Shown: positions 10,687-21,984 of the stretch, in pieces | Position numbering within the stretch: position 1 is the first letter of the stretch | Layout: each line of letters opens with the position of its first letter | Origin: Catonia carolina | Taxonomy: Eukaryota > Arthropoda > Insecta > Hemiptera > Achilidae | DNA length: 64,000 nt | Direction: 5' to 3' | Assembly (NCBI GenBank): GCA_035578175.1 | Contig: JAQMRL010000001.1 | Coordinates: forward strand, 432,649,545-432,713,544 | Program-made: the position numbers and the translations under genes | Notes under the pieces: model-generated | Told to the model about the DNA's origin: nothing | What the model saw: the letters and a program-made list of their open reading frames with translations, nothing else | Database searches by the model: none

Positions 10687-10985
10687 ATAAAAAAATCTGG
10701 TGTGAAATACTCACACAACTTTCTCTTGCCAATGCAAATAATTAACAAAATAACCTAACATTAGTAATAAAACATTAAAAATAAACAAAAAACTAACCCC
10801 AATATAAAACATAACCTAATTTTAATCATGAGTTAAAGACGCAAAACGAAAATCAACTTCAGTTTGGCTTAAAAATACGGAAAATACTCTTTCACGCTAA
10901 ACTAGGCTCTGTAGAGAAAATGCTTTAAATAAAAGTTGTTGTTTAATTTCCTATAGATTATATACACTTTTGTCGTATATAGAGA
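10687..10985 (+). mobile_element. Repeat R, truncated left part
   Basis: Carries the R left end (AATCTGGTGTGAAA, then ACTTTCTCTTGCC) and about 300 bp of its body, then stops abruptly. Confidence 0.65.
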
Positions 10986-11138
10986 TAAAGAGGTTAATGA
11001 TGAAAGGTGCGAGATGTACGCGGGGTAATTTATCAAAATTGTGTGTGTGTACGTTGGAGCAAACAGTCGACTAGCAGCTACACAATTTCTGTTATATATT
11101 TATTTAAAAAAAATTGATTACACAAGTTTCGCGTAGGG

Positions 11139-11449
11139 CAGGGGTTCTCAAACTGTGGGGCGCAAAGGATAAATAGGGGGGGGGCGCGAGAAAGTTATAA
11201 AAATTAAAAAACTATATTAATAACACAGAAAAAATGATAAAAAAACTTATTCATTTGCTTAGTTGGTTTTAATTTCTAACTCTTAACATGAGGGGGCGCA
11301 AGCCTAAAAGGGTAATGAAAAAATGTATAAACTTATTCATTTGCTTTGTTGGTTTCAATTTCTAACTCTTAACATGAGGGGGGCGCGAGCCTAGAATAGA
11401 TAAAGGTGGGGGGGGGGGGGTCTTGGCCTAAAAAGTTTGAGAACCCTTG
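11139..11449. mobile_element. hAT-type MITE with 8-bp target duplication
   Basis: The left end is CAGGGGTTCTCAAACTG and the right end, inverted, is CAAGGGTTCTCAAACTTT, the classic termini of hAT-derived MITEs. A perfect 8-bp direct repeat, GCGTAGGG, flanks it at 11131-11138 and 11450-11457, the length produced by hAT transposases. The interior holds two tandem ~85-bp units, each with TTATTCATTTGCTT and AACTCTTAACATGAGG, plus G-rich runs. It has no coding capacity. Confidence 0.9.
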
Positions 11450-11470
11450 GCGTAGGGTATGCTAGTACTG

Positions 11471-11863
11471 TGTTGTTGTTTAGGTCATCAGCCAAAAGGC
11501 TGGTTTGAACCTGTAGAGGTTTTACTAAGTAAACCGAGGAATGAGGTGGTTTACAATTGCCTTCCTCACTGAATGGAAAAGTATGCTTATCAGCATGCCG
11601 GGCCCTCTGTAAAGCACATATTTTCCACTCTGCAAATGACACCTTCACTTCATTCACCACAGGGTCTGGCTGTATAGCGAAATTCATTATCAGAGGAGGT
11701 AACTCTGACTAGTGTCTTTTACACCTCTACCTCTTCTGTTCTTAAATGATTCAGTCATTTAATTGGCTGACCATGTGATAAGAAACAGAACTATTTATTT
11801 TAGCCCTGCAACGAACAGATTGAGTGTAAATAATTTGACACTCCACCTGTCTGTTATGGGCAG
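11471..11863 (-). mobile_element. SINE-1 copy 2
   Basis: Full-length minus-strand copy flanked by a perfect 12-bp duplication, ATGCTAGTACTG, at 11459-11470 and 11864-11875. The terminal stem is AGCC/GGCT with a TTTT-type loop, followed by GATGAC and an AAC-rich tail. Confidence 0.88.
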
Positions 11864-11875
11864 ATGCTAGTACTG

Positions 11876-12594
11876 CATAACCATATAACCACCTACGCAC
11901 AAATTAAGGGTGAATTAGGTATAATCACCCACTAACAAAATACGTACAAAATATTACATTTTATAAACCGAATACCCGCGAGAAAGAACAAGCTGCGTTC
12001 ATCACCTTTCCTGCACTCTTTGCCTCACAAAAGTTGTTTTCATGAAAAAACGACTACTGTTTTATTCCAGTTACATTATTTCGCAGACAACAAACCGCAA
12101 AACCGTTTCATGAACGAGGGCGATGTACTCAACATTATTAAATTCGTTTATCCTCTACCTGGTTGAACCAGAGAATCAATCTCAATGTCTTTAAGACCTT
12201 AAGAATTCCACAGAATATTACAAAAGCACATTAGTCAATAATGAATTTTCTAAAAAAAAAATTCAACGAAAATACCATTTTGATAACAACTGCTACTACA
12301 AATCAAAAAATCACATACCGTATAACGTTAACAGAATCAAGCGCTTAAAATACCTCGATCACGAGTTACGACCGACACGGTTCGCCGATCTTAAGACGCA
12401 AATCACGCGGCTTTTTAATGATTACTTTACAAAGGCGGTACGGAAATAAGTAGCCTACTACCGGTACAAGATAACTTAAAACTCACTCAATCACTCAAAT
12501 TAATCTTCTTATACTGTATTAATACATTATTAATTTTTCCAAAATTAACTTTTTTTTAAATAAAATAGTATATTTAAATTATAAATTTCTTATT
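11876..12594. other. No recognisable feature
   Basis: Low-copy DNA within this window with no long open frame or splice-framed exon that I can support. Confidence 0.4.
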
Positions 12595-12596
12595 TT

Positions 12597-12955
12597 GCCC
12601 ATAACGAGCAGGTGGGGTGTTAAATTATTTGATCTCGATCTCCTAGTCAGTCAATTACACGACTGAAGCATTCAAGAACAGAAGAAGTAGAGGTGTAAAA
12701 GACACTAGTCATAGTTATCTCTTCTAAGAGTAATGAATTTCATTCCATTATACCGCCAGACCGTATGTGGTGAATGGAATGAAGTAAAGATATTACTTGC
12801 AGGGTGGAAAGTGATGCTTTATAGAGGGCCTAGCAAATTGATAAGAATACCTTTCCGCTCCATAAGGAAGGCAACGGTAAACCACCTCACTCCTCGTTTT
12901 ATTAAGCTTCTAAAAATCCAAACCAGCCTTTTGGCTGATGACCTAAACAACAACA
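12597..12955 (+). mobile_element. SINE-1 copy 3 (diverged)
   Basis: Begins TGCCCATAACGAGC and ends TTGGCTGATGACCTAAAC plus AAC repeats. It has more substitutions and small indels than copies 1 and 2, so it is probably older. Confidence 0.75.
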
Positions 12956-15197
12956 ATATATTTCATGCAGAAGCAGAATTTATCGAAAGAGACGGTCGTA
13001 ATGGGAATAGGAATTTACAACATCGACAATAAAAGCAAAAAGGATTCTGGACAGACAATGGTAAGTTAAAAATACAGGATATCCTGGTAGCAGCGTAAGG
13101 ATTCAGCTAAACACATTGGTCTGTTCAACATTACAAATCTATACAAAGAAAAGAAAATCCTAGGAAGAATATCTCTCAATGCCGTAAAGCACTAAACATA
13201 CCTGAAGGAATTAAGGGTGTGGGTAAGACTTGGAGGAGAAAATTAGGTTCAGTTTTATGATAATGTGGACCGGGACGGCATGTTTACTTACCCGTGGCGG
13301 GAAAAGAAGAAGAGAAAAGTGCGGGACCAGTAAGATTTGTATGTAGATTTTCGCTTTCGGGCGCGTCTCTAGGTTGCGAATCGAGGAAATTTCACCTGAC
13401 TTATACTGCGTTTCTGCGAATAATTTGAATAAGCAATCACGGACTAGCAGTGGGGAAATTAACGATTTAAAATTTCCAAGGACATTCCCTTAAGAGCGGC
13501 CAATAAGGGCGCACAACAGCAAAAATGCAGGTCTTAACAACTTGGTAAGCTGCAGCTGGGGAAACTCAACTCCAACTATCACGATGGCAAAATTAACCCC
13601 AGAATATGTAATATAATCCCAGGAAGTTCCTTCCGGAGTCAGTTCTCTGCTCCATGTACAACAATGGATTTTGAGCGCACTACAACATCATGTTCAAATT
13701 GTTAACCTCGCAAAACAAGAACAAGGTAGAAGTCCTCAGGACAAGGAGAGACTGAAAATAACTTTGATATTTTCCAAATAAGAAGAAAAATAACAAATTG
13801 ACCAGCTAATGAGAAGGTATCGGCAAAAACAGATAAATCAAGGGTAATCGCAACCCATTGTTAGCAGAATCAGACATTATAATAATACTGTAATTAAAAA
13901 AAATCTTAACAAAATATCTTACAATTTCTTTTAAATCGGCTAGGTTTTTAAGGTTTTTTTAAAAACTGAACAAACAATATTGGTATCTTATCCAAAATAA
14001 AAACTGAACTGTTTGTAGTAACACCAAGTATTTAAGTCCAAAAAGAATCATTTATTTACAGATTCAGCGTGTAAGAAAATATAGACAACTAAAAGTATTA
14101 AAAAGCGCGCGCGCGCGCAAAATACACACACACACATTATAATATCTTAGTCGATTATAGAGATATACTGTCGGTTCGATAGAATATTCCAATTTTACGT
14201 TCATGAGACACAGATACACACCCGCACAGACAGTGACATCTAACAACAACACAAATGCATTCATCAAATAAGTGTAAAGAAGAAATACAGGAATACAGCA
14301 AAGTAACAAGTTTGCACATACAGAAGACGATACAGATACGGAAATCCGATGTTAAATCCGTTTTCCCCCTTCGAACTCCAGTGTCAACTATAGAAAAGAG
14401 AAATAAATAAAGACGTGAGGTACAGCAGCCGGAAGGCCAGATCAGAACAGATCGGGAAAGAAGAGTCTTGTTACGCAGTTTATGATGGAGGGTTGAACAG
14501 CAGCACACAAGCAGCACAGCTGGAGCAAGCCACCCCTTCACTTTACTTTGGCCTAACAGCTCTTTCTATACACACATACAGACTCAGCTGCCTGATAACA
14601 AATCTTCCTCATAACCAACGCTCTCTTACTCCTACTCCCGCCGTATACAACCCCCTAACAGACGACACGACGACGACCCACCCTTTCTTACCCTTGTCCA
14701 CTTCAACAAAAAATAACCCAATAAGAAATAAAAAAAAAAAAAATGAATAAATCGATACACAAAAGAACACATTTCAATGCCATCAAAAAATAAAACTAAT
14801 TAAAATAAAATGATAAATACTAGGCAATAAAAGAATAAACAAAAACAACTTTCAAAACAAAAGTTAATAATAACATATATTACAAAAAAACTGCTTCCAA
14901 TACCCACTGTCACATCACTCACTCTTCTATCAACTTAAAAAAAAAACACGGGAAAAGAAAAGAAAAAACATACATTTAACTGTTCGACAATTAGTCAAAA
15001 TTACAATTTAATTGAAAACCTACATAAACTTTACACACTATTAGGAACCACCCGCTCGCTACAGTTCACGGCAATCTATAATACAATAATTTAACTTCTC
15101 GCGCAGCCTTACACGTTGAAATCAAAATCACACTGTTCAGATAAAAACCAACCAAGAGATTCTAAAAACAGGAAATTGTTGAAATCAGTATGAATCT
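12956..15197. other. Mixed stretch without a supported gene
   Basis: 13000-13800 is of moderate GC and may be decayed transposon, but I cannot name one. 14400-14700 is GC-richer, with open frames on both strands; neither shows a domain, and the hydrophobic minus-strand frame has no convincing continuation. The short alternating GC/CA tract in it is listed separately. Confidence 0.35.
14106..14139. repeat. Alternating purine-pyrimidine tract (GC)n then (CA)n
   Basis: A run of GC dinucleotides (about seven units) is followed after a few bases by CA dinucleotides. Such tracts favour left-handed Z-DNA under supercoiling; whether that happens here is not shown. Confidence 0.85.
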
Positions 15198-15555
15198 TGC
15201 CCATATCTGACAGGTGGAGTGTTCAATTATTTGCACTCAACAATCAGTTAGTTCCAGGGCTACAAAAAATAGTTCTGTTTCTTATCACACGGTCGGCCAA
15301 TTAAATTACTTAAGTGTTTAATAACAGAAGATGTACATGTGTAAAAGACAGTATTCAGAGTTATCTCATCTAAGAATAATGGATTGCACTATACAATCAG
15401 ACCCTGTGGTGAATGATATGAAGGTGTCATTCGCTATAAGCATACATTTCAACTCGGAAAGGAAAGCATGGTAAACCATCTCACTCCTCGTTTTACTTAG
15501 TACAACCACTACAGGTTTAAACCAGCCTTTTGGCTGATGACCTCAACAAACAAAC
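15198..15555 (+). mobile_element. SINE-1 copy 4 (internal deletion)
   Basis: Shares the TGCCCATA start and the TTTGGCTGATGACCTCAAC end but lacks about 40 bp of the middle found in other copies. It is probably an old copy. Confidence 0.7.
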
Positions 15556-15636
15556 CAACAGTACGAATCACCAATGAAGAGGAGAAATACAACCGAAGAA
15601 TAACTGAATGTGTTAACAATCGATAAAATCTATTCC

Positions 15637-16583
15637 TTAAAAAATCTGGTCTGAAACACTCACACAACTTTCTCTTGCCAGTGCAAATAATTAACAATAA
15701 ACCTAATATTAGCAATAAAACATAAGAAATAAACAAAAAACTAACCTCAAAAACATAACCTAATTTTAATCATGAATGAAAGACGCAAAATGAAAATCGT
15801 ACTCAGTTTCGCTTAGAAATACGGAAAATCACTCTTTCTCTCTAAACTAGGCTCTGTAGAGAAAAATGCTCTAAACAAAAGTTGTAGATCTTTTAATTTT
15901 CTATAACTTTTATTATATACACTTTTGTCGTAAAATGCATACTAAGACCGAAATGTTAAAAAAATCGATTTTTCTCACGTTTTCGTGAGAAAAAAAACAG
16001 AAAATCGCAAATTACCGCTAAACTAAGCGTTATACAAAAAAATGTTTGAAACAAAAGTTGTAGGTTTTTAAATTCTCTACAACTTTTATTATATAAGTTT
16101 TTGCGCTAAAATTTATATTAAAGCCGTAATCTTAAAAAAACAACGTTTTTACGTGAAAACAGCCTCACCGAGAATTTCAGCAAACATGGCGCCTACCCTA
16201 TCTTGTAGAGAATAAAAAATTGAGTAAAATAGGCGATTTTAAAAAAAATCGTAGGACCAGTTTTTGAGAAAATCGCAAAAAACTGAAAAATTATACGAAT
16301 AAACTACTACTTCCGGTTGACCGATTTTGATGAAAATGTTCGTGTCGCGTCCGGTAGTGGTATGTAACTTAAGTTTCAAGTTTCAAGTTCGTACGATGTT
16401 CCGTTCTTGAGATATTCTGTTCACACACACACACACAGACACACAGACCAATCGCTAAAAACATGTTTTTTGGGTTCAGGGGGTCTGAAAACGTATAGAT
16501 CCGGTGAAAACTCGATTTCGAAAAATCGACATGAAAACAATACTTTCCTTCCTATATATTCATATAGGCAAGAGAAAGTAAAA
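15637..16583 (+). mobile_element. Repeat R, copy 3 (complete)
   Basis: Runs from AAAAAATCTGGTCTG to GGCAAGAGAAAGT with every internal palindromic block and a (CA)n tract near 16425. Closely similar to the copy at 3515, but here no 140-bp direct repeats flank it. Confidence 0.75.
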
Positions 16584-16832
16584 AAGCACCTCACAAATAA
16601 AAATAAAAGATGACTTCATTTCAGCAATCGCAATTTTTCTTAAATTTAAAAATTACTATGTAATTCCGTAAAGCCTATGTAACTTACAAAGCTCTAAGTT
16701 TTTCATCGGTCAAAGAAGATTGGCAATCGGTTGGATAGGTTCTGACATTACCTCGTACACACGTTAGCAAGTGTTGATGATGAGGCAAGATTCATTATGG
16801 CCGGACTGCAACAAGGAGGTGGCACATTGCAA

Positions 16833-17046
16833 CTACTGTGTGGCAAAGATTTGATTGCCCTTTTTCGGAGAGGAGCAGAATCGGCCCGCTACTAGCCTTC
16901 TCAATAACATTTCATTATGTACAAAGTCCAGCGTAGCTACTAGTTAGTAGTAGTACGTAATGAAATATTTTTGAGAAGGCTAGTAGCGGGAGGGGTCGAT
17001 TCAGCTCCTCTCCGCAAAGGGCAATCAAATCTTTGCCACACAGTAG
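16833..17046. repeat. Large inverted repeat (about 90-bp arms)
   Basis: The left arm, 16833-16921, starts CTACTGTGTGGCAAAGATTT; the right arm, 16953-17046, is its inverse, with a ~30-bp spacer. Arms differ by a handful of substitutions and one small indel. A transcript through it would form a long hairpin. It abuts a Harbinger transposase fragment. Confidence 0.85.
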
Positions 17047-17300
17047 CTCAGTCGAGTTCAAACAGGAGCAACGATGTAATGTCAGATTTGTGCAAGGAGT
17101 TAATGCTTGTGGAAGTTTAGTTTTAAAATTAGGTGACAATTGTACAAATGAGTGGGTACACGATACTAATACCAGTAGGGAAGTTTTCAGCGAATTTTAT
17201 CACTTGTACGATAATAAATTTGTGGAATATTTGAGAATGAGAAGAGAAGCGTTCAATATTCTTAAAGAGATGTTAATTAGCCATTCGTTAATTTAAGCGA
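17040..17300 (+). pseudogene. PIF/Harbinger transposase N-terminal fragment
   Basis: The translated segment with SREVFSEFYHLYDNKFVEYL and RMRREAFNILKEML matches the N-terminal pattern of insect Harbinger transposases (a 'FxEFxxLxxD..KFxxYFRM..E.FxxLL' stretch before the DDE domain). No catalytic region follows before the stop at 17295, so it is a truncated remnant. Confidence 0.55.
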
Positions 17301-17499
17301 TTTACAAAAGACGACATCATGAAGCAAAATTAAATTACTAATTGGTTTAGCTTCAAATTGCTAAAATTAAAACTAATGCTAACATAAATTAAGAAATTAA
17401 TATAATACACATAAACATAAGTAATAATTATAAACAACACTTAATGGAGGGTACAAAACGTTTTTTTTAAATGCTGATTTTTATAGGTTAACATGCAGT

Positions 17500-17899
17500 T
17501 GCCCATAACGGGCAGGTGGAGTGTTAAATTAATTGCACTCGATCTTTTGGTTCCACAGCTACAAAAAATAGTTCTTTCTTATAGTCAGCCAATTATATGA
17601 CTGAACTATTAAAGAACAGAAGAGGTACAGGTGTAAAAGAGGTAGAGGTGTTGTCAGAGTTATTTTCTCTGAGAGTAATGAATTTCATTCACTATACAGC
17701 CAGACCCAGTGGTGAATGAAGTGAAGGTGTTATTTGCAAGGTGGAAAGAGGGTGCTTTTCGGAGGGCCTAGCATGCCGATAAGCTTACTCTTTCAACTTA
17801 GTGAGGAAGGCAAAGGTAAACCACCTCACTCCTCGTTTTTACTTAGTAAAACCTCTAGAGGTTCAAACCAGCCTTTCAGCTGCTGACCTAAAAATAATA
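17500..17899 (+). mobile_element. SINE-1 copy 5
   Basis: Starts GCCCATAACGGGC and ends CTTTCAGCTGCTGACCTAAA. The terminal stem has decayed (CAGC/GCTG region). It contains a short internal duplication (GTAAAAGAGGTAGAGGTG). Confidence 0.75.
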
Positions 17900-17900
17900 A

Positions 17901-18020
17901 ACATGCGGTCTTGGGTTCAAATCCAATTCAGGCACGGCATACTTTCATACGTTACAAAAAAATCATTTCATCCTTCACCGTCTGCATTAGCAGTAATTGC
18001 AGAACAGTCAGACGTTAAAC
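17901..18020 (+). mobile_element. SINE T1 fragment with tail A
   Basis: Starts within the tRNA-like head (CATGCGGTCTTGGGTTC) and runs to the GTCTGCATTAGCAG tail. The first 40 bp are missing, consistent with 5' truncation. Confidence 0.75.
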
Positions 18021-18685
18021 AAAAAAAGAAGTTATATGTTAAATCTGTTTCAATAAAATACTTTCATAGAAATTTTCAACAATAGAAATTATACATAAAA
18101 CACGAATATATACAAGGAAATAAAAAAAAATTTTGAATTTGTATTTTTACATTTTTATTTGTAATATAGTTAGGTAGTGGTTGTAGTTTAATTTTAAATG
18201 AAATACAAAATAAATAAGAAATAAGTAAGAAGAAAGGGGCGACAACCATACAACAACGCTTATGACATGATAAACAGTGGAAGAACAAAAGAACGCTCGT
18301 TAAATTTCTTGTTTCCTTTTATCATTTTACATAAAATAAAGCGGTAGAGCTGAAGATGAAGAGGGCATGGGACGAGATGAGTGATGGTTATATGGTTTAT
18401 AAGCGGGGAAGAAGAAGAAGAAGAATAAGTGCGGTAAGTAAGAAAGGGAGGGCGTTGAAGGAGGGGGGAAGGCACCGAGATAGGTAGTAAGTGACAAGGC
18501 AATAAAATTTGTGTATAATGAAGGAAAAAGACAAGAAGTGTGTGGTTGTGGATGTAGTGTTAGAGGATCAGATTAAGTGGGAAGCCTTGGGTTTGTGAGA
18601 TACGGTACGGTACGGTATGGCATTGTTATTCAGCCGAGAGATAGGCTAAAAAGAGCATATCAACACATCAAGGGATCTCGTTTAG
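18021..18685. other. No supported gene
   Basis: AT-rich, then purine-rich with (GAAGAA) runs near 18408. Short tandem ACGGT units lie at 18601-18616. No exon is assigned. Confidence 0.4.
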
Positions 18686-18818
18686 GGATTCACCTCACGG
18701 GACAACGTTATCTGGCGTGTCTTCATCATCGCCCGGGGCCCCAGCTTGTCGTCGTGACAAACCGCCTCGAGATTCATCTGCATGCTTGCCGCCTGGCCCT
18801 GTTTACCCGCGGAAAACG
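18686..18818 (+). CDS. GC-rich candidate internal exon of an unknown host gene
   Basis: A GC-rich island in AT-rich surroundings. On the plus strand an acceptor (TTTAG) is followed by one base and 44 open codons to a donor (ACG, then GTAATG). The peptide includes DSPHGTTLSGVSSSSPGAPA, then CRRDKPPRDS and LPPGPVYPRKT, a Ser/Pro-rich composition typical of linkers in regulatory proteins. Caution: another plus frame and one minus frame (with AAACAG and GAG-GTGAAT as splice sites) are also open, and the pyrimidine tracts are weak on both strands. No neighbouring exon could be matched in phase and I recognise no domain. Confidence 0.28.
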
Positions 18819-19529
18819 GTAATGAACTCTCCCCTCCCCCACTTCATTCTTAAAAGGTGAAAGGAGCTCTTCGCTACAATTTCCATTTTATTTCCCGACG
18901 TTTACTTTACCGGTATTTGATTTTTAACGTTCATTTAAAACAAAAAAAAAAAAATCATTTATCAAAACGTGGTTGTACTGCGACTGGAACGATCAACCGT
19001 TCCTTTTTTCCTTCATAAATGTATCACGATGGAACTTAACGGCTGTACTAATAACTCACTTAATTACCATTAATAGTATGTTAAACAGATTTGTATGCGA
19101 AAAACAGGTTTACAAGATTTCTACGAAAGTGGTCCGTTCAATGACGTACACCTTTCAAGTTTACAACGAATTCGTTTCAACTTCATTTATACTCGGGTGA
19201 TTTAACGCTGTCAAATTTCTTCCGGTATTCAGTAATTTACATAGCCAAACTCTAAAGCCAATAGATTTTTTAAAAAATCAGAATCAACGAACAAGTAAGC
19301 TTGCACAGGTTTGTAGTGGAGTGAATCGTCAACCAACGAACGCTGTCCGGCTAAACTCAGCTGCGTGGAAAACGTTTAAATTTAAATGAAAAACTATTTA
19401 ATACATCTAAATTACTACTGAAAACTGTCACTACAAAAAAAGTCAAAGAGAATGAAATTGATTTTATTAAATATATTATTGTTTAAATGAAAAATTATTG
19501 ACTCCGTATGAAAAATAAATTTTTATTTT
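18819..19529. other. No recognisable feature
   Basis: Intergenic or intronic sequence with only short open frames. Confidence 0.4.
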
Positions 19530-19539
19530 ATTCCTAATT

Positions 19540-19763
19540 TTTGTACGTTGCAATCTGTTCAATTCAGAACAATAACCAACGCCCATAACCCAATGAGATG
19601 AGGATGATGTGTATGACGTGTAGTCTTGTACAGACCCAGGCGGACCATTCCTGAGAGAGTATGGTTGGTTAATTGAACCCCAACCATCAAAGTACACCGG
19701 TAACCACTGTCTAGTATAGTATTCAAATCCGAATAAAAGTAACTACCTTTACTAGGATTTGAA
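19540..19763 (-). mobile_element. SINE T3, 5'-truncated copy in tandem unit 1
   Basis: Contains the T3 body (CCTGAGAGAGTATGG, GTACACCGGTAACCAC) and stops just after the box B region (TACTAGGATTTGAA). The tRNA-like box A half is missing. Confidence 0.75.
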
Positions 19764-20034
19764 ATAAATTTTAAGAATTTAAATTTTGAAAAAAGTATAG
19801 TTATATTCGGTTTAGTTAGAAAAAAACCTCACTACTGATGATAACGAAATGATTTACAATGATTTTAGTATAATTAAGACATTTAACATTCTTTACAGTA
19901 CGTACGGTAGGTTTTGGTATTCAAATACCTATAAATTAAAATTTTTACTTCCATTGTTAAACAATGTTATCCATGAGCCTTCTGTATCAAATCCATATTC
20001 GCTACAAATAATTTAAAATATTCCTAATTTGTGT

Positions 20035-20262
20035 ACGTTGCAATCTGTTCAATTCAGAACAATAAGCAACCCCCATAACCCAATGAGATGAGGATGATGT
20101 GCATGACGTGTAAATGAGGTGTAGTCTTGCACAGACCCAGGCCGACCATTCCTGAGACAGTATGGTTGGTTAATTGAACCCCAACCATCAAAGTACACCG
20201 GTAACCACTGTCTAGTATTCAAATCCGAATAAAAGTAACTACCTTTACTACGATTTGAAATA
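20035..20262 (-). mobile_element. SINE T3, 5'-truncated copy in tandem unit 2
   Basis: Same insertion as in unit 1, with the same truncation point, so it was copied with the duplication rather than inserted separately. Confidence 0.75.
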
Positions 20263-20592
20263 AATTTTAAGAATTTAAATTTTGAAAAAAGTAGTTATAT
20301 TCGGTTTAGTTAGAAAAAAACCTCACCACTGATGATAACGAAATGATTTACAATGATTTTAGTATAATTAAGACATTTAACATTCTTTACAGTACGTATA
20401 GTAGGTTTTGGTATTCGAATACCTATAAATTAAAATTTTTATTTACATTGTTAAACAATGTTATCCATGAGCCTTCTGTATCAAATTCATATTCGCCACA
20501 AATAATTTAAAATGCAAAATTATTTTAAAATGAATAAACAAAAATTAATATTATCCAGAAATTAATATTATATATAATTTTTTTAAATTTAT

Positions 20593-20777
20593 TTTATTTA
20601 ACGTCGCATCAACTACAACGGTCATTAGCGACGACGTAGGGGGTGTAACTGTTTACAATGGAGGATGAAATGATTTTCTGTAACGTATGAAAATATGCCG
20701 TGCCTGAGTGGGATTCGAACCCACGACCGCATCATGATGAGAGGCGAGCACATTACCAACTGCGCCAATGCGGCCGG
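20593..20777 (-). mobile_element. SINE with T1 head and tail B
   Basis: The head is the T1 type (GGGTTCGAATCCC box B, GCCGGCCGCATTGGCG start), but the 3' part differs from tail A: it reads, on the minus strand, CGCTAATGACCGTTGTAG then TTGATGCGACGTTAAATAAA. It abuts a plus-strand T3 SINE. Confidence 0.8.
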
Positions 20778-21095
20778 CGCAGAGGTTGTCTAGAGGTAAA
20801 GTCGTCGCCAAAATCAGCTGTTTACCAGCTGGTTTTCTGAGACGAAGGTTCCTGGTTCAAATCCTAGTAAAGGTAGTTACTTTGATACGGATTTGAATGC
20901 TAGACAGTGGTTACCGGTGTACTTTGATGGTCGGGGTTCAATTAACCATACTCTCTCAGGAATGGTCGGCCTGAGTCTGCACAAGACTACACCTCACTTA
21001 CACGTCATACACATCATCCTCATCTCATTGGGTTATGGGGTTGCTTATTCTTCTGAATTGAACAGATTGCAACGTACAAAAAATAGGAATTAAAA
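20778..21095 (+). mobile_element. SINE T3, complete copy
   Basis: A tRNA-like head (TTGTCTAGAGG as box A, GGTTCAAATCC as box B) followed by the full T3 body to CAGATTGCAACGTAC and an A-rich tail. This copy shows the family's true 5' end. Confidence 0.8.
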
Positions 21096-21382
21096 AAAAT
21101 AAATAAAAAAATTAATATTATCCAACAAATTAAGTTTATTAATAAATTTTTACTTTATATATTACAAACGAATACTAAGAGTTAATCGCTACAATAGGCC
21201 AAATTTTTGTTTTATAAAAATAAAATTTAAAAAAAAAATATAAAAAAATTATTCAAACTGTAAATTTTGAAAATCGTTATTTTTTTTTAATTAACATGCG
21301 ATTTGATTAATGAGTTGTTTTAAATGTCAGTAGGTAAAACTGACTGCTACAAGTTGTTGACTGAAAACAGATTTTTTTTTTA

Positions 21383-21553
21383 GTTTATTTAAAGTCGCAT
21401 CAACATATTGTTCGTTAGCAACTACGATGGGTTAAAACGTGTAATAATTGATCCAAGACGGAAATCGAACCCGGGACCATCGATTTGCAGCGTATCAGAA
21501 ACCACTAGTGTCATTTAGTGCTGCACTAACCACTGGGCCACGGAGCAGCCGAA
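21383..21553 (-). mobile_element. tRNA-headed SINE, different head with tail B
   Basis: The minus strand shows a head with CCCGGGTTCGATTTCC-type box B and a T-rich end containing the tail B motif (TTGATGCGACTTTAAATAAA). The head sequence is unlike T1. Confidence 0.7.
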
Positions 21554-21984
21554 GACAGAATAAATTCAGTATGCGAATTATGTTTATAAAAATATCACCC
21601 GACGGGAATAAATGTTAATAAATTGTAAAATTTGTATTTTAAAGCATTTTCCCTTAAAATCGTTAAATAATATTTTGCTGTTTGTTCTTATAATCATGTA
21701 AAATATTTTTGGGAAATACAATAATTATCACATCATGAGAATATCCTATATTCATTACTTGCGAACAACAAAATCATTTAACTAGTTAAGTTCAGACATT
21801 TACGCTTTTTTCATAAAAAAAATAATTTTAATATCATATGTAATTATTATTCCGTATGATTAAAAAAAATCCAGCCAAGGAAAACAACATTCAGCGGTGT
21901 ACGAGTATGAATATACTGTCGAACATTTAAAACATAATACCGAATACTTTAATACTTAATACCATAATACTTTAATACTTAAAA

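Larger units (their letters stand above)
19530..20513. repeat. Tandem duplication, two units of about 490 bp
   Basis: Units start ATTCCTAATTT at 19530 and 20020 and each ends at an AAATAATTTAAAAT block (second unit near 20513). They match along their whole length with few substitutions and one ~20-bp length difference near 20110. Each unit carries a minus-strand SINE T3 copy. Confidence 0.9.

Noticed and set aside
14155..14541. 128-residue minus frame with a hydrophobic, Cys-rich start resembling a signal peptide
   Set aside because: No domain, no splice partner and biased composition; the plus strand of the same stretch is equally open.
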